A stretch of DNA of 8,175 nucleotides. Origin: DASYDU01 sp036499445 (GTDB lineage Bacteria; Planctomycetota; Planctomycetia; Pirellulales; Lacipirellulaceae). The notes below the pieces were generated by a model. The model did no database searches and was not told the origin of the DNA. It worked only from the letters and a program-made list of their open reading frames with translations. A program made the translations under genes and the position numbers. The stretch covers positions 1 to 8,175 of the forward strand of contig DASYDU010000326.1 in assembly GCA_036499445.1 (NCBI GenBank), in the 5' to 3' direction. This document shows positions 1 through 6,522 of this stretch, piece by piece (within the stretch, counting starts at the first letter, position 1; each line of letters opens with the position of its first letter).

Positions 1-3000
1 CACCAGTGGATTGAACCTGGCCCGATCGAATCATTTGCCAATTGAATGGATAGCGATCGCGCGGGAATGGGCGCGTCTCCGCCACGATAAGCCGCACCTC
101 GGCGCCCGCCACCGGTTTCGAGTCCGAATCGACCAGATGACCGCGGATCTGGGTCTCGCCCAGGCTGCCCAGCGGTTTGAGGCGGAATTCAACAGCTTTA
201 GCGTCTGCGTCCGCTGTCGCCACTACGCGTCGCACGGTTTCGCGATCGTAGCCATCGGCCACGACCGTGACCTGTAGCGGCATGTCGCGAACCAGTCCGT
301 CGAGGCGAAACACGCCGTCCGAATTGGCAAACCGCTCACCATTTGGCGAAGTCGCACGCGGGCCGGTCAGACCGGTATCCGGTTCATCGGGCTTTCGATC
401 AGGAGAAAACGTGATGCTGACATTGAACGACGTGACCGGGAGGCCCGTTTTGTCGTCGACGATCCGGCCGTGGATGATCCCTGCCGATCGCATCGTCACG
501 ACCACTTCCGCGTCGCCATCCAGAGGCAGTTGCTGGCCATTGATTTCAGAATAACCACGAGCGACAACATTAAACGGCGTCCGATCCGGCAGCGAGTCGA
601 ATGTGAACCTACCGTCGGCGCCGGTCGTCGCCTGGCCGCCAAAATCCATTCCGTCGCCCCAGTTGCCGTTGGCGAAATAGACTTGGGCGGCGGCGATCGG
701 ATTGCCCCCCTCGTCCACGAGTTTGCCCTGGATGCGATGCCCCGCCGCGAGCGAGATTGCGATTTCCGCTGGCTTGTCCGGGGTGCCAGGTTGAAATGGC
801 AAACGTTGCGGAGCAAATCCTTGAGCTTTGGCGATCAGCTCGTGCCCGATCGAGCCTTCATACACGTCTGCCAGTAGAAACTCCCCGTTGGCATCGGCCG
901 TCGCGGTTCGCACCTCAGTCGAAGATTTTCCGTGGTTGGCGATTGTCGCGCCGGCAATTGGCTTGCCATCCGGACCGACCACTTTTCCGCCCACCGCTCC
1001 GCCATTTGGCCGCTGCTTCAGGACCAAATCGAGCTTTCGCTCGTGATTGGGAGCATCTGCCAGGCTCGTCTGCTGGCGCGTGCGAGTGTAGGCCTCCTTC
1101 GAGACGTCGAGTTCCAACCCCTTGTCCAGCGGCAAGTACGAGAAGCGATACTTTCCGTCATGGTCGGTCACCATGTATTCAATTTGCTCGCCGCTGAAGT
1201 TCGCCGGAAACGCGCTGATCCCCGCCCCCGCCACTGGCGTCCCTGCCTCGTCGAGGACGCTTCCATACAGCACACCGCCCGGAACCAGCTCAAACGAAAC
1301 GTTTGCTAATTCAGTTTCAGCCAGATTGATCGCTTGCACTTCCTCGGCAAATCCCTTGGCGTGTACCTCCACGTGCCACACTTCGTGCGTAAGTCGCGGC
1401 AGCGTCACCTCGCCCTGATCGTTCGTGTAGTGATTCTGTTCGGTATCTGTCCACACAAGCCGAACCAGTGCGCCCGCAATCGGCTTGCTATCCGCCTTCG
1501 CAGTGACATGAACCGCGATGCTTGGGCACTTGGTCATTTCCAACGTGACCGGTTCCAGCGCCTTGCCGTCCGCCGGCGTCTCAACCGCCGCGCCCTTGTA
1601 CAGCGATTGCCGCGAAGCTAAATCACCAGAAAAGGCCACCAGCCGATTCTTCCCGCTGGGAATCACCTTGAACTCGAAATTGCCTTGGTCGTCCGATCGC
1701 GTCTTCTTCGTGTCGTAGTGCGTGTCGCCTTGGCTCCATGTCACCAGCCGCACGTCGGCATTCGGCACCGGGCTGCCGTCGAATTTCATGACAACTCGCC
1801 CGCGCAGTGGAGTGGCCGCTGATTCGGCCTGAGAAACGGCTTTCTCGACGGTGGGCGATGCTTCGCTGGCTGCCGGCGTCGACTCCGTCGACCCGTCCGC
1901 CCCCTTGAGCCCGGCCGCCAGCAACACGAGGGGTAGCGCCACAGCCAGCAAAACGATCGCGCCTGTCGTGCCGAGCTTGCTGGCTAGCGGGCGCGTTATG
2001 TCGAGGATGGCATTGATGCGCTGCTCGACGCGTGGCGTGCGGGCCATGGCGACGCTGGCCGGATGAATTCGCCAGGGCATATTGCCGAGACGTCCGGCGA
2101 CAGCGAGCAGATGATGTGCATACGATGTGCGGTCGCCAAGCTGTTCAACTACGGCATCGTCACAGGCCTGTTCGGCCAGTGTTGCCAAGCGATGCCGCAG
2201 GAACCAGGCCATGGGGTGAAACCAATAAATCGCCCGATTCAGTTCAGCCACCAGCGTGACCCATTGGTCGCGACGCTCAACGTGAGCCCGCTCGTGCGTA
2301 AGGGCGGCCGCCAACAGCGAATCGTGCCAGGATGACCAGTCGCTGGGAAGCAGAATACATGGCCTGCGCCAACCGACGGTAAGTGGGACGCGAATCTGTC
2401 GCGTTTGGCGGACCAGCGTCGAGCCAGCCAGTTTTGCATGAATTGGCGAAAGGGAGACGGGTTGGGCGCGGCGACGCAACTGGCTGGCCCGCCAGAGCCC
2501 GATCATCAGCCGTGCCATGAAGCACGTCGCGCCCGCCAAATATGCCAAAAACAAAATGGTCGGGACCGCGCCGCTAGTGAAGTAATTTGGTGCGGGGGCG
2601 TGAAGATTCCTAGCTCGAGTATCGCCACCAGCAGTCGCCGGCGGATAATTTTTTGCGTCGCCGTCTGGGACCGTTTTCATCTGGCCTGAGGCCGCATGGG
2701 CGTCGGATGGCAGTTGCGATTTCGCTAAAGGAACGCCAATCGCATTCATCGCTGTCGGAGATGACTTGGGCGAAGCGGCCGAAAAATTAGCGGCCTTAAC
2801 CCCGCGAGCGGATGCCTGCCACGCCGGATAGAGCCACGACGGCACAGGCACCCCCGGCGTTACGGCCACCAACAGTGGCATTAGCAGCATGCCCGCCAGC
2901 ACGAGCGTCCATGCGCGATGCAGTACGTTGCTGTTTCTGACCGCGAGCATCGCCAGTCCGGCGCCAGCGACCGCCGCCAACAGAACCACTTTGAACGATA

Positions 3001-3043
3001 CGTCCAACGCGAGATACACAAATTCACTGGCGGCGCCGTTCAT
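1..3043 (-). CDS. BlaR1-like M56 family membrane metallopeptidase with at least seven carboxypeptidase-regulatory-like repeats (C-terminus off the window)
   Basis: The frame is open from the ATG at 3043 to the left edge, giving 1014 codons with no stop, so the C-terminus is missing. Membrane helices are predicted near residues 10-35, 44-65, 160-182 and 361-382. Between helices 3 and 4 lies the M56 zinc site: HERAH at 250-254 (two His ligands and the catalytic Glu), then the family motif NRAIYWFHP and E291 in AEQACDDA as third ligand. After helix 4, where BlaR1 has a penicillin sensor, sit repeats beginning near residues 413, 506, 589, 681, 768, 854 and 962. Each has a G-x-[VL] strand followed about ten residues later by P-[VI]-x-x-A or a close variant, as in carboxypeptidase-regulatory-like (transthyretin-like) folds. 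The start overlaps the upstream repressor stop (ATGA), with GGGAGG at 3049-3054 five bases before it. By analogy with BlaR1, the cytoplasmic protease would inactivate the repressor when the outer domain senses a signal. The signal is unknown, and no beta-lactam sensor domain is visible. Confidence 0.93.
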   Translation of the reverse strand, partial: MNGAASEFVYLALDVSFKVVLLAAVAGAGLAMLAVRNSNVLHRAWTLVLAGMLLMPLLVAVTPGVPVPSWLYPAWQASARGVKAANFSAASPKSSPTAMNAIGVPLAKSQLPSDAHAASGQMKTVPDGDAKNYPPATAGGDTRARNLHAPAPNYFTSGAVPTILFLAYLAGATCFMARLMIGLWRASQLRRRAQPVSLSPIHAKLAGSTLVRQTRQIRVPLTVGWRRPCILLPSDWSSWHDSLLAAALTHERAHVERRDQWVTLVAELNRAIYWFHPMAWFLRHRLATLAEQACDDAVVEQLGDRTSYAHHLLAVAGRLGNMPWRIHPASVAMARTPRVEQRINAILDITRPLASKLGTTGAIVLLAVALPLVLLAAGLKGADGSTESTPAASEASPTVEKAVSQAESAATPLRGRVVMKFDGSPVPNADVRLVTWSQGDTHYDTKKTRSDDQGNFEFKVIPSGKNRLVAFSGDLASRQSLYKGAAVETPADGKALEPVTLEMTKCPSIAVHVTAKADSKPIAGALVRLVWTDTEQNHYTNDQGEVTLPRLTHEVWHVEVHAKGFAEEVQAINLAETELANVSFELVPGGVLYGSVLDEAGTPVAGAGISAFPANFSGEQIEYMVTDHDGKYRFSYLPLDKGLELDVSKEAYTRTRQQTSLADAPNHERKLDLVLKQRPNGGAVGGKVVGPDGKPIAGATIANHGKSSTEVRTATADANGEFLLADVYEGSIGHELIAKAQGFAPQRLPFQPGTPDKPAEIAISLAAGHRIQGKLVDEGGNPIAAAQVYFANGNWGDGMDFGGQATTGADGRFTFDSLPDRTPFNVVARGYSEINGQQLPLDGDAEVVVTMRSAGIIHGRIVDDKTGLPVTSFNVSITFSPDRKPDEPDTGLTGPRATSPNGERFANSDGVFRLDGLVRDMPLQVTVVADGYDRETVRRVVATADADAKAVEFRLKPLGSLGETQIRGHLVDSDSKPVAGAEVRLIVAETRPFPRDRYPFNWQMIRSGQVQSTG

Positions 3044-3462
3044 CGCGTCCTCCCACGCTTTGTTGAGCGATTGCGTGACTGGGACTTTTCCGCCCGGTCG
3101 ACCCGCGCGGCAAGATCCCGTAGTCTTTGTGGCGAGACAATCTCGTCATCGACCATGCCCAGAATCAGGTCTTCCACCGAGCCTTGGCAAAAGCGATCGA
3201 TAATACTCCGCACTGCCTCGATCGCGACATTTCGCGATTCGATCCGAGGCGAATAGACGTAGGTGCGACCCTCGGCCCGGTGTGTGGCGTATCCCTTTTC
3301 CTCCAGCCGCCGAAGGATCGTCCGCACCGTGGAGTCTTTCATCGGCTGGGTGGCAGCCAGGGCGACGCGAACATCTTCGGCGGTGGCCAATTCGCGGGAC
3401 CAGACCACGCGCATCACCGCGTTTTCCAAGGAACTTAAGCCGGGTGTTTCGCCGCGTGCCAT
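3040..3462 (-). CDS. BlaI/MecI/CopY family winged-helix transcriptional repressor
   Basis: This 140-residue protein has the usual length and layout of BlaI/MecI repressors. The N-terminal winged helix (about residues 7-72) opens with the family pattern LSSLENAVMRVVW, and its recognition-helix region is DSTVRTILRRLEEKGY (43-58), followed by a basic wing ending YVYSP. Residues 75-120 form the probable dimerisation helices, and the last 15 residues are a basic tail rich in Arg, Lys and Ser. I chose the ATG at 3462 because GGAGGG (3467-3472) lies four bases upstream. An in-frame TTG at 3474 would place that ribosome site inside the gene. The stop overlaps the M56 protease start, the classic repressor/sensor-protease pairing. 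The promoter carries a perfect palindrome over its -10 box, so autorepression is expected. The family usually binds TACA/TGTA-type dyads and is relieved by cleavage by the partner protease. The target gene set beyond this operon is not visible here. Confidence 0.95.
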   Translation of the reverse strand: MARGETPGLSSLENAVMRVVWSRELATAEDVRVALAATQPMKDSTVRTILRRLEEKGYATHRAEGRTYVYSPRIESRNVAIEAVRSIIDRFCQGSVEDLILGMVDDEIVSPQRLRDLAARVDRAEKSQSRNRSTKRGRTR

Positions 3463-3486
3463 GCCACCCTCCAACCGCTACAGGTT

Positions 3487-3511
3487 GTAATGTTACAGAT
3501 TGTAACATTAC
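3487..3511. promoter_or_regulatory. Operator palindrome for the BlaI-type repressor
   Basis: Perfect inverted repeat: GTAATGTTACA (3487-3497), three-base spacer GAT, then TGTAACATTAC (3501-3511). The centre reads TACA-N3-TGTA (3494-3504), close to the TACA/TGTA half-sites bound by BlaI, MecI and CopY proteins. The site can also be read as two adjacent smaller dyads, TGTAA-N2-TTACA (3486-3497) and TGTAA-N2-TTACG (3501-3512), which could seat two dimers. It covers the -10 hexamer of the repressor gene promoter, so bound repressor should block RNA polymerase. Confidence 0.88.
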
Positions 3512-3526
3512 GTCGGCCGGCGTCAA
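3499..3526 (-). promoter_or_regulatory. Sigma-70 type promoter of the repressor/M56 protease operon
   Basis: On the minus strand the -35 box TTGACG (3521-3526, five of six consensus bases) and the -10 box TACAAT (3499-3504, five of six) are separated by 16 bases. Transcription would start near 3492, leaving a leader of about 30 bases with GGAGGG just ahead of the ATG at 3462. The -10 box lies wholly inside the operator palindrome. Confidence 0.8.
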
Positions 3527-3535
3527 GCGTGGCGC

Positions 3536-3569
3536 AAAAAGAAACGCCGTGGCGGACGCCACGGCGTTT
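3536..3569 (-). terminator. Intrinsic terminator after the secreted low-complexity protein gene
   Basis: A perfect 13-base inverted repeat (AAACGCCGTGGCG at 3542-3554 and its complement at 3557-3569, two bases between) begins 25 bases past the stop codon of the gene ending at 3595. On the minus strand the stem is followed by a T-rich tail, TTTCTTTTT, whose first three T are paired in the stem. Its place between that gene and the next promoter suggests it separates the two transcription units. Confidence 0.9.
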
Positions 3570-3594
3570 GGTGGGCGATCGAAACTTTCCTGCA

Positions 3595-4872
3595 CTACGG
3601 CAATTCTTGCTGCGGCTGGGTCGGCTGAGCTGGCTGCGCCGACTCGGCTTTCCCTTGGGCAGGCGTCGGGCCTGCGGACGCCCGATCCGATGCCTCAGGT
3701 CGCTCTAGCCGCACGATTTGCCAAACGCCGACGCTCCGCGGCGCGAAGTGCACCATCACGGTGCTCTGCGGCTCGGTCAAGTTGTCGATGCTCGTTTCGA
3801 ATACCATCTGGTCGTTCGTGCCGTCAGCAAAATACCACGCCGCCCGATGGGTCTTCTGGTCGACCATGCCTTGCAGAGGATGGGCGCCGTTATTCCCTTG
3901 GTTGTAGTACGTGCCGGAAAGCACGCCCTGTTTGCTCACCGCGAGTTGAATCATCCGCTGTTCGTCCTGCTTTCCTTCGGCGGTCACCGCGAACACGCCC
4001 AGCGGCATCCAATCGGACTTGGCGGCTTCCTCCTGACTGAGCGCCGGCGCGCTATGCGCTAGGTTGTACACCTGCTGATAGTATTCATTGGCCGCCATGT
4101 AAGGCTGACCATTGCGATAGAACTGATCGTCTTGATAGTAGACATAGCCGTTAGGTCCGTAGTCCCAATAGTAGGGGCGGTCCCACCCGAACAAAGGATC
4201 CAGCACGCCGACTGTCGCCGAGCCCCACCAGAACCAGGGCCGATCCCGCCAAAACGTGAAACCCCACGGGCCAAATCCCCGGTCGAAACGGTGATTGTCC
4301 CACCAGCCGAACTGGAATGGCAAATCATTCCGATTGCGATCGCGAAAATCGCGCCGGATCGAATCCGCATTGCGACGGAAGTTGTCGCCGTTGCGGTCTG
4401 AACTGTCGCGATCGGTGAATCGATTGCGAAAATCACCGTCACCGCGCCCATTGCGATTCGATCCATTCCCATTCAAGAAATCCTCGACACGAGAGCCGTC
4501 CGAGTCGTTGCGATCGCCCCCCTCGGGTCCACGAAAGAAGGTTTGACGCTGGTTGCCACCTTGCTCCTTCGGGCCAGCTTGCTGCGGGGCAGATTGTTGC
4601 TTTGCGGTTCCGCCGCCGCTCGGCTGTGATGGCTGTGAGTAAGTCTGCCGCTCGGCGACTCTGGGCGCAGCCTGCTGCGACGGCCCACGATTGCCGCCGC
4701 TCGCGCCGCGGCCGCCTCCGCCACCGCTTTGATGTGCGGCACCGCCACTGTGTCCGCCACCCTGCCCGTCTCCTCCATTGCCGCCGCCTTTGCTCCAGGC
4801 AATGCCCGTTGCCAGGCACAAAAACACCAAGCCCGTGGCGAAAAGTCCCATGATTTGATTAAATGATTTCAT
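3595..4872 (-). CDS. Secreted low-complexity protein of the planctomycete 'mu-protocadherin-cell-suface protein' type
   Basis: The protein has 425 residues from the ATG at 4872, which has GGAGG (4878-4882) five bases upstream. The frame stays open upstream to 5250, but that part lacks a ribosome site and secretory features. Residues 1-27 look like a signal peptide: Lys2, hydrophobic 7-25, possible cleavage after Ala25 or Ser27. The mature chain has a Gly/Ser-rich part (28-60), a Gln/Pro-rich part (61-117), a highly charged Arg/Asp/Asn part (119-183) and a Trp/Tyr/Phe-rich part (186-255). A conserved C-terminal region (about 256-390) contains DWMPLGVFAVT, LAVSKQGVLSGTYYN and GMVDQKTHRAAW, and a Pro/Gln/Ala tail ends the protein. 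From memory these C-terminal motifs recur in planctomycete proteins with that annotated name, for which I know no established function. I infer an exported, envelope-associated or matrix protein. The gene stands alone, between a 440-base gap and a strong terminator. Confidence 0.85.
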   Translation of the reverse strand: MKSFNQIMGLFATGLVFLCLATGIAWSKGGGNGGDGQGGGHSGGAAHQSGGGGGRGASGGNRGPSQQAAPRVAERQTYSQPSQPSGGGTAKQQSAPQQAGPKEQGGNQRQTFFRGPEGGDRNDSDGSRVEDFLNGNGSNRNGRGDGDFRNRFTDRDSSDRNGDNFRRNADSIRRDFRDRNRNDLPFQFGWWDNHRFDRGFGPWGFTFWRDRPWFWWGSATVGVLDPLFGWDRPYYWDYGPNGYVYYQDDQFYRNGQPYMAANEYYQQVYNLAHSAPALSQEEAAKSDWMPLGVFAVTAEGKQDEQRMIQLAVSKQGVLSGTYYNQGNNGAHPLQGMVDQKTHRAAWYFADGTNDQMVFETSIDNLTEPQSTVMVHFAPRSVGVWQIVRLERPEASDRASAGPTPAQGKAESAQPAQPTQPQQELP

Positions 4873-5312
4873 CTCTGCCTCCGTCCGATGCATGGTTAAG
4901 ACATTGGTCGGTCGGCAGCCGCGTGAATGTGCGACCGCTTCACCGATCGACATAGCCGCGTGCCGTTTCATTGCGGCACGGAAACTACGTTGTTTTGAAC
5001 CGCAAACACAGTGCCAGTCGCGTGCCGAGCGGCCGAACACGACGGAAAGGTCGGAACTTAACCCGACCGAGGGTATTCCGGCCGGCCGGCTCAGGCATCG
5101 ATTGATGGGGCGTTCACCAAGTTGGACGCCAAGCGGGCATCGAGCGTAGCGGCCGCTTTGCAAAAAAAGCTGTGGCGGGGCCTCTGGTGTCAATTTGCCG
5201 CAGTAATTTTGCGCAGCGGCACCGGCGTCAGAGATGGATTGGTGCAACACGACCTATCGTTAATCACGATCGCTTCGATACGACCTAACCAACGATTGCC
5301 GCCAGTCGCCGG
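4873..5312. other. Gene-free stretch of 440 bases upstream of the secreted protein gene
   Basis: No convincing gene lies here. An open frame that continues the downstream gene up to 5250 shows no ribosome site and no protein-like pattern. The stretch holds a sigma-54-like promoter match (5002-5016) and a six-base stem dyad, GGTCGG/CCGACC with an eight-base loop (5049-5068). It also has an eight-base direct repeat ACGACCTA (5249-5256 and 5280-5287). I see no strong intrinsic terminator after the gene that ends at 5313. Confidence 0.6.
5002..5016 (-). promoter_or_regulatory. Candidate sigma-54 (RpoN) promoter for the secreted protein gene
   Basis: Read on the minus strand, TGGCAC (5011-5016) is followed after five bases by TTGC (5002-5005), an exact match to the -24/-12 core of sigma-54 promoters. 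The base before TGGCAC is C, as the consensus prefers, but the base after TTGC is G rather than A/T. The start would fall near 4991, giving a leader of about 120 bases. A dyad at 5049-5068 lies about 67 bases upstream of that start and could hold an activator. No good sigma-70 promoter was found in the gap. Confidence 0.42.
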
Positions 5313-6371
5313 TTACTTGCCCGTGCGAGCCTGGGCCACAACCTGGTCGATTCGCCGCGTGTTGGCCCAGTCGTCCTTGTAACTGACGGGCACAAGTTTC
5401 GTGGCGTCGGCGAATTCGCCTTCTAGTCCGGTCCCCTTCAGGCTGAATTCGGCGAGCGCAGCCCGGATCGCCTCGCGCAGCTCGGGCGTGAGATTGTAAA
5501 CCATGCCGATCGTGGCCGGCGGAAACCGTTCCGACTTGTAGATGGAAACTATGGCCGTCGGATCGACGTCGCCTTTCTCAACCATGCGGGCCAAGATGTC
5601 GCTGGCCACCGGCGCGACTTCAAACTCCTTGGCGGCGACGCCCTTGATCGAATCTTCGTGTGCCTGCGAGAAACCCCATTGATAGTCCCGGTCCGGCATC
5701 AGGTGATATTCGTCCATCAACAGCACCAAGGGCGCTTTGAAACCCGAATTCGAATCCAGCCGCGTAAAGGTGATCTTGTGCCCGCGGATGTCGGCCAGGT
5801 TCTTGATCGGGCTATTGGCTGGGACCAAGAACTGCATCGTGTAGCCAAAAGTTCCATCGTCGCGGCCGAATGTGCATAGCGGCACAAAGCCGTCGCGCTG
5901 CACTGCGACCGGCACCAGGCCGGTATTCAGCCCGGTAATCTGCAAATCGCCTTTTCTAAATGCCGCGAGCTGATCATCAATGCTTGTGAAGCGAGTGTAA
6001 TTCACTTTGTGACCGGTTTTTTGCGCCAGGTTCGCGGTAAACTCTTTCCACTTGGCCTCAGGTACACTATCTTCCTCGCTGGCAACGTAAGAGAACGTGA
6101 GCACATCCGGCGAGACACAGTCCTTCGGATCCTCCGGCGGATCGGCCACCAGATCGCCGTCTTTGTCGACGAATTTGATCGAATCGCCGACCATCTGCTC
6201 CGGTCTGCCAAGCATCCGCGAAACCACGTTCGTGGAAACTTGTTCCTGCGCCTGCGACGGAAGTCGCGACGACCAAAAGTACGCGGCAGCGGCAACAATC
6301 GCAACCGGCAGCACCACCTTCAAGACGCGGGCAAATGAAATCGACGAATGCGGCTCGCTGGACATGCTCAT
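5313..6371 (-). CDS. PhnD-type phosphate/phosphonate ABC transporter solute-binding protein, membrane-anchored
   Basis: A 352-residue protein. The ATG at 6371 has GGAG ten bases upstream; a second ATG at 6365 is also possible, while a TTG at 6416 lacks support. Residues 15-34 form one hydrophobic helix without an obvious cleavage site or lipobox, so it is probably a membrane anchor. Residues 69-77 read DKDGDLVAD, an acidic calcium-loop-like motif ahead of the binding domain. From about residue 88 the chain follows PhnD-type binding proteins: an FSYVAS strand (93-98), a region around the DLQITGLNTG segment (142-151), DSNSGFKAP (206-214) and SQAHEDS (235-241), the last two resembling ligand-contacting segments of the family. 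Such proteins deliver phosphate, phosphite or phosphonates to an ABC importer, but no ATPase or permease gene lies next to it. The substrate cannot be read from sequence, and a sensory role is possible. Confidence 0.86.
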   Translation of the reverse strand: MSMSSEPHSSISFARVLKVVLPVAIVAAAAYFWSSRLPSQAQEQVSTNVVSRMLGRPEQMVGDSIKFVDKDGDLVADPPEDPKDCVSPDVLTFSYVASEEDSVPEAKWKEFTANLAQKTGHKVNYTRFTSIDDQLAAFRKGDLQITGLNTGLVPVAVQRDGFVPLCTFGRDDGTFGYTMQFLVPANSPIKNLADIRGHKITFTRLDSNSGFKAPLVLLMDEYHLMPDRDYQWGFSQAHEDSIKGVAAKEFEVAPVASDILARMVEKGDVDPTAIVSIYKSERFPPATIGMVYNLTPELREAIRAALAEFSLKGTGLEGEFADATKLVPVSYKDDWANTRRIDQVVAQARTGK

Positions 6372-6454
6372 GGCAAAGAATCTCCGTCGCGGCGGCTCGT
6401 CCCACCGCGCGACCAACCGGTTAAGATGATTTTGAAAAGAATCGACAGACTCTT

Positions 6455-6482
6455 AGGATAACGCGCCAGCGAAAGAAAGCAA
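6455..6482 (-). promoter_or_regulatory. Weak candidate promoter for the PhnD-type gene
   Basis: On the minus strand TTGCTT (6477-6482) and TATCCT (6455-6460) are separated by 16 bases. Only three and four of six bases match the sigma-70 consensus. It lies between the folD stop and the PhnD-type gene start, the right place for that gene's promoter, but the match is poor. Confidence 0.25.
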
Positions 6483-6522
6483 TCGAAAGCATGTGAATCC
6501 GCGTCGCCCGCCCAAAAACTCG

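Noticed and set aside
3463..3474. TTG start at 3474 for the repressor
   Set aside because: The only good ribosome site (GGAGGG, 3467-3472) lies downstream of this TTG and fits the ATG at 3462. Family members usually begin close to that ATG.
3282..4040. Open frame of 252 codons on the plus strand
   Set aside because: It spans the start of the repressor gene, the promoter, operator and terminator, and the end of the secreted-protein gene, all read on the other strand. Its product is Arg/Ser/Ala-rich with no pattern.
4800..4830. Cys19 in the signal peptide of the secreted protein as a lipoprotein site
   Set aside because: The preceding residues are VFL, which do not fit a lipobox, and the Cys lies in the middle of the hydrophobic core.
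5053..5080. GGAACTT on the plus strand, like an ECF sigma -35 box
   Set aside because: Nothing is encoded downstream on the plus strand and there is no convincing -10 partner, so chance is more likely.
5196..5221. Six-base inverted repeat TGCCGC/GCGGCA as a terminator after the PhnD-type gene
   Set aside because: The loop is 14 bases and no T tract follows on the minus strand, so it does not look like an intrinsic terminator.
4873..5250. 126-codon upstream extension of the secreted-protein gene
   Set aside because: The signal peptide and GGAGG site fix the start at 4872. The extension would bury the signal peptide and has no ribosome site.
6372..6416. TTG start at 6416 for the PhnD-type gene
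   Set aside because: No ribosome site precedes it, while the ATG at 6371 has GGAG ten bases upstream and puts the anchor helix near the N-terminus.
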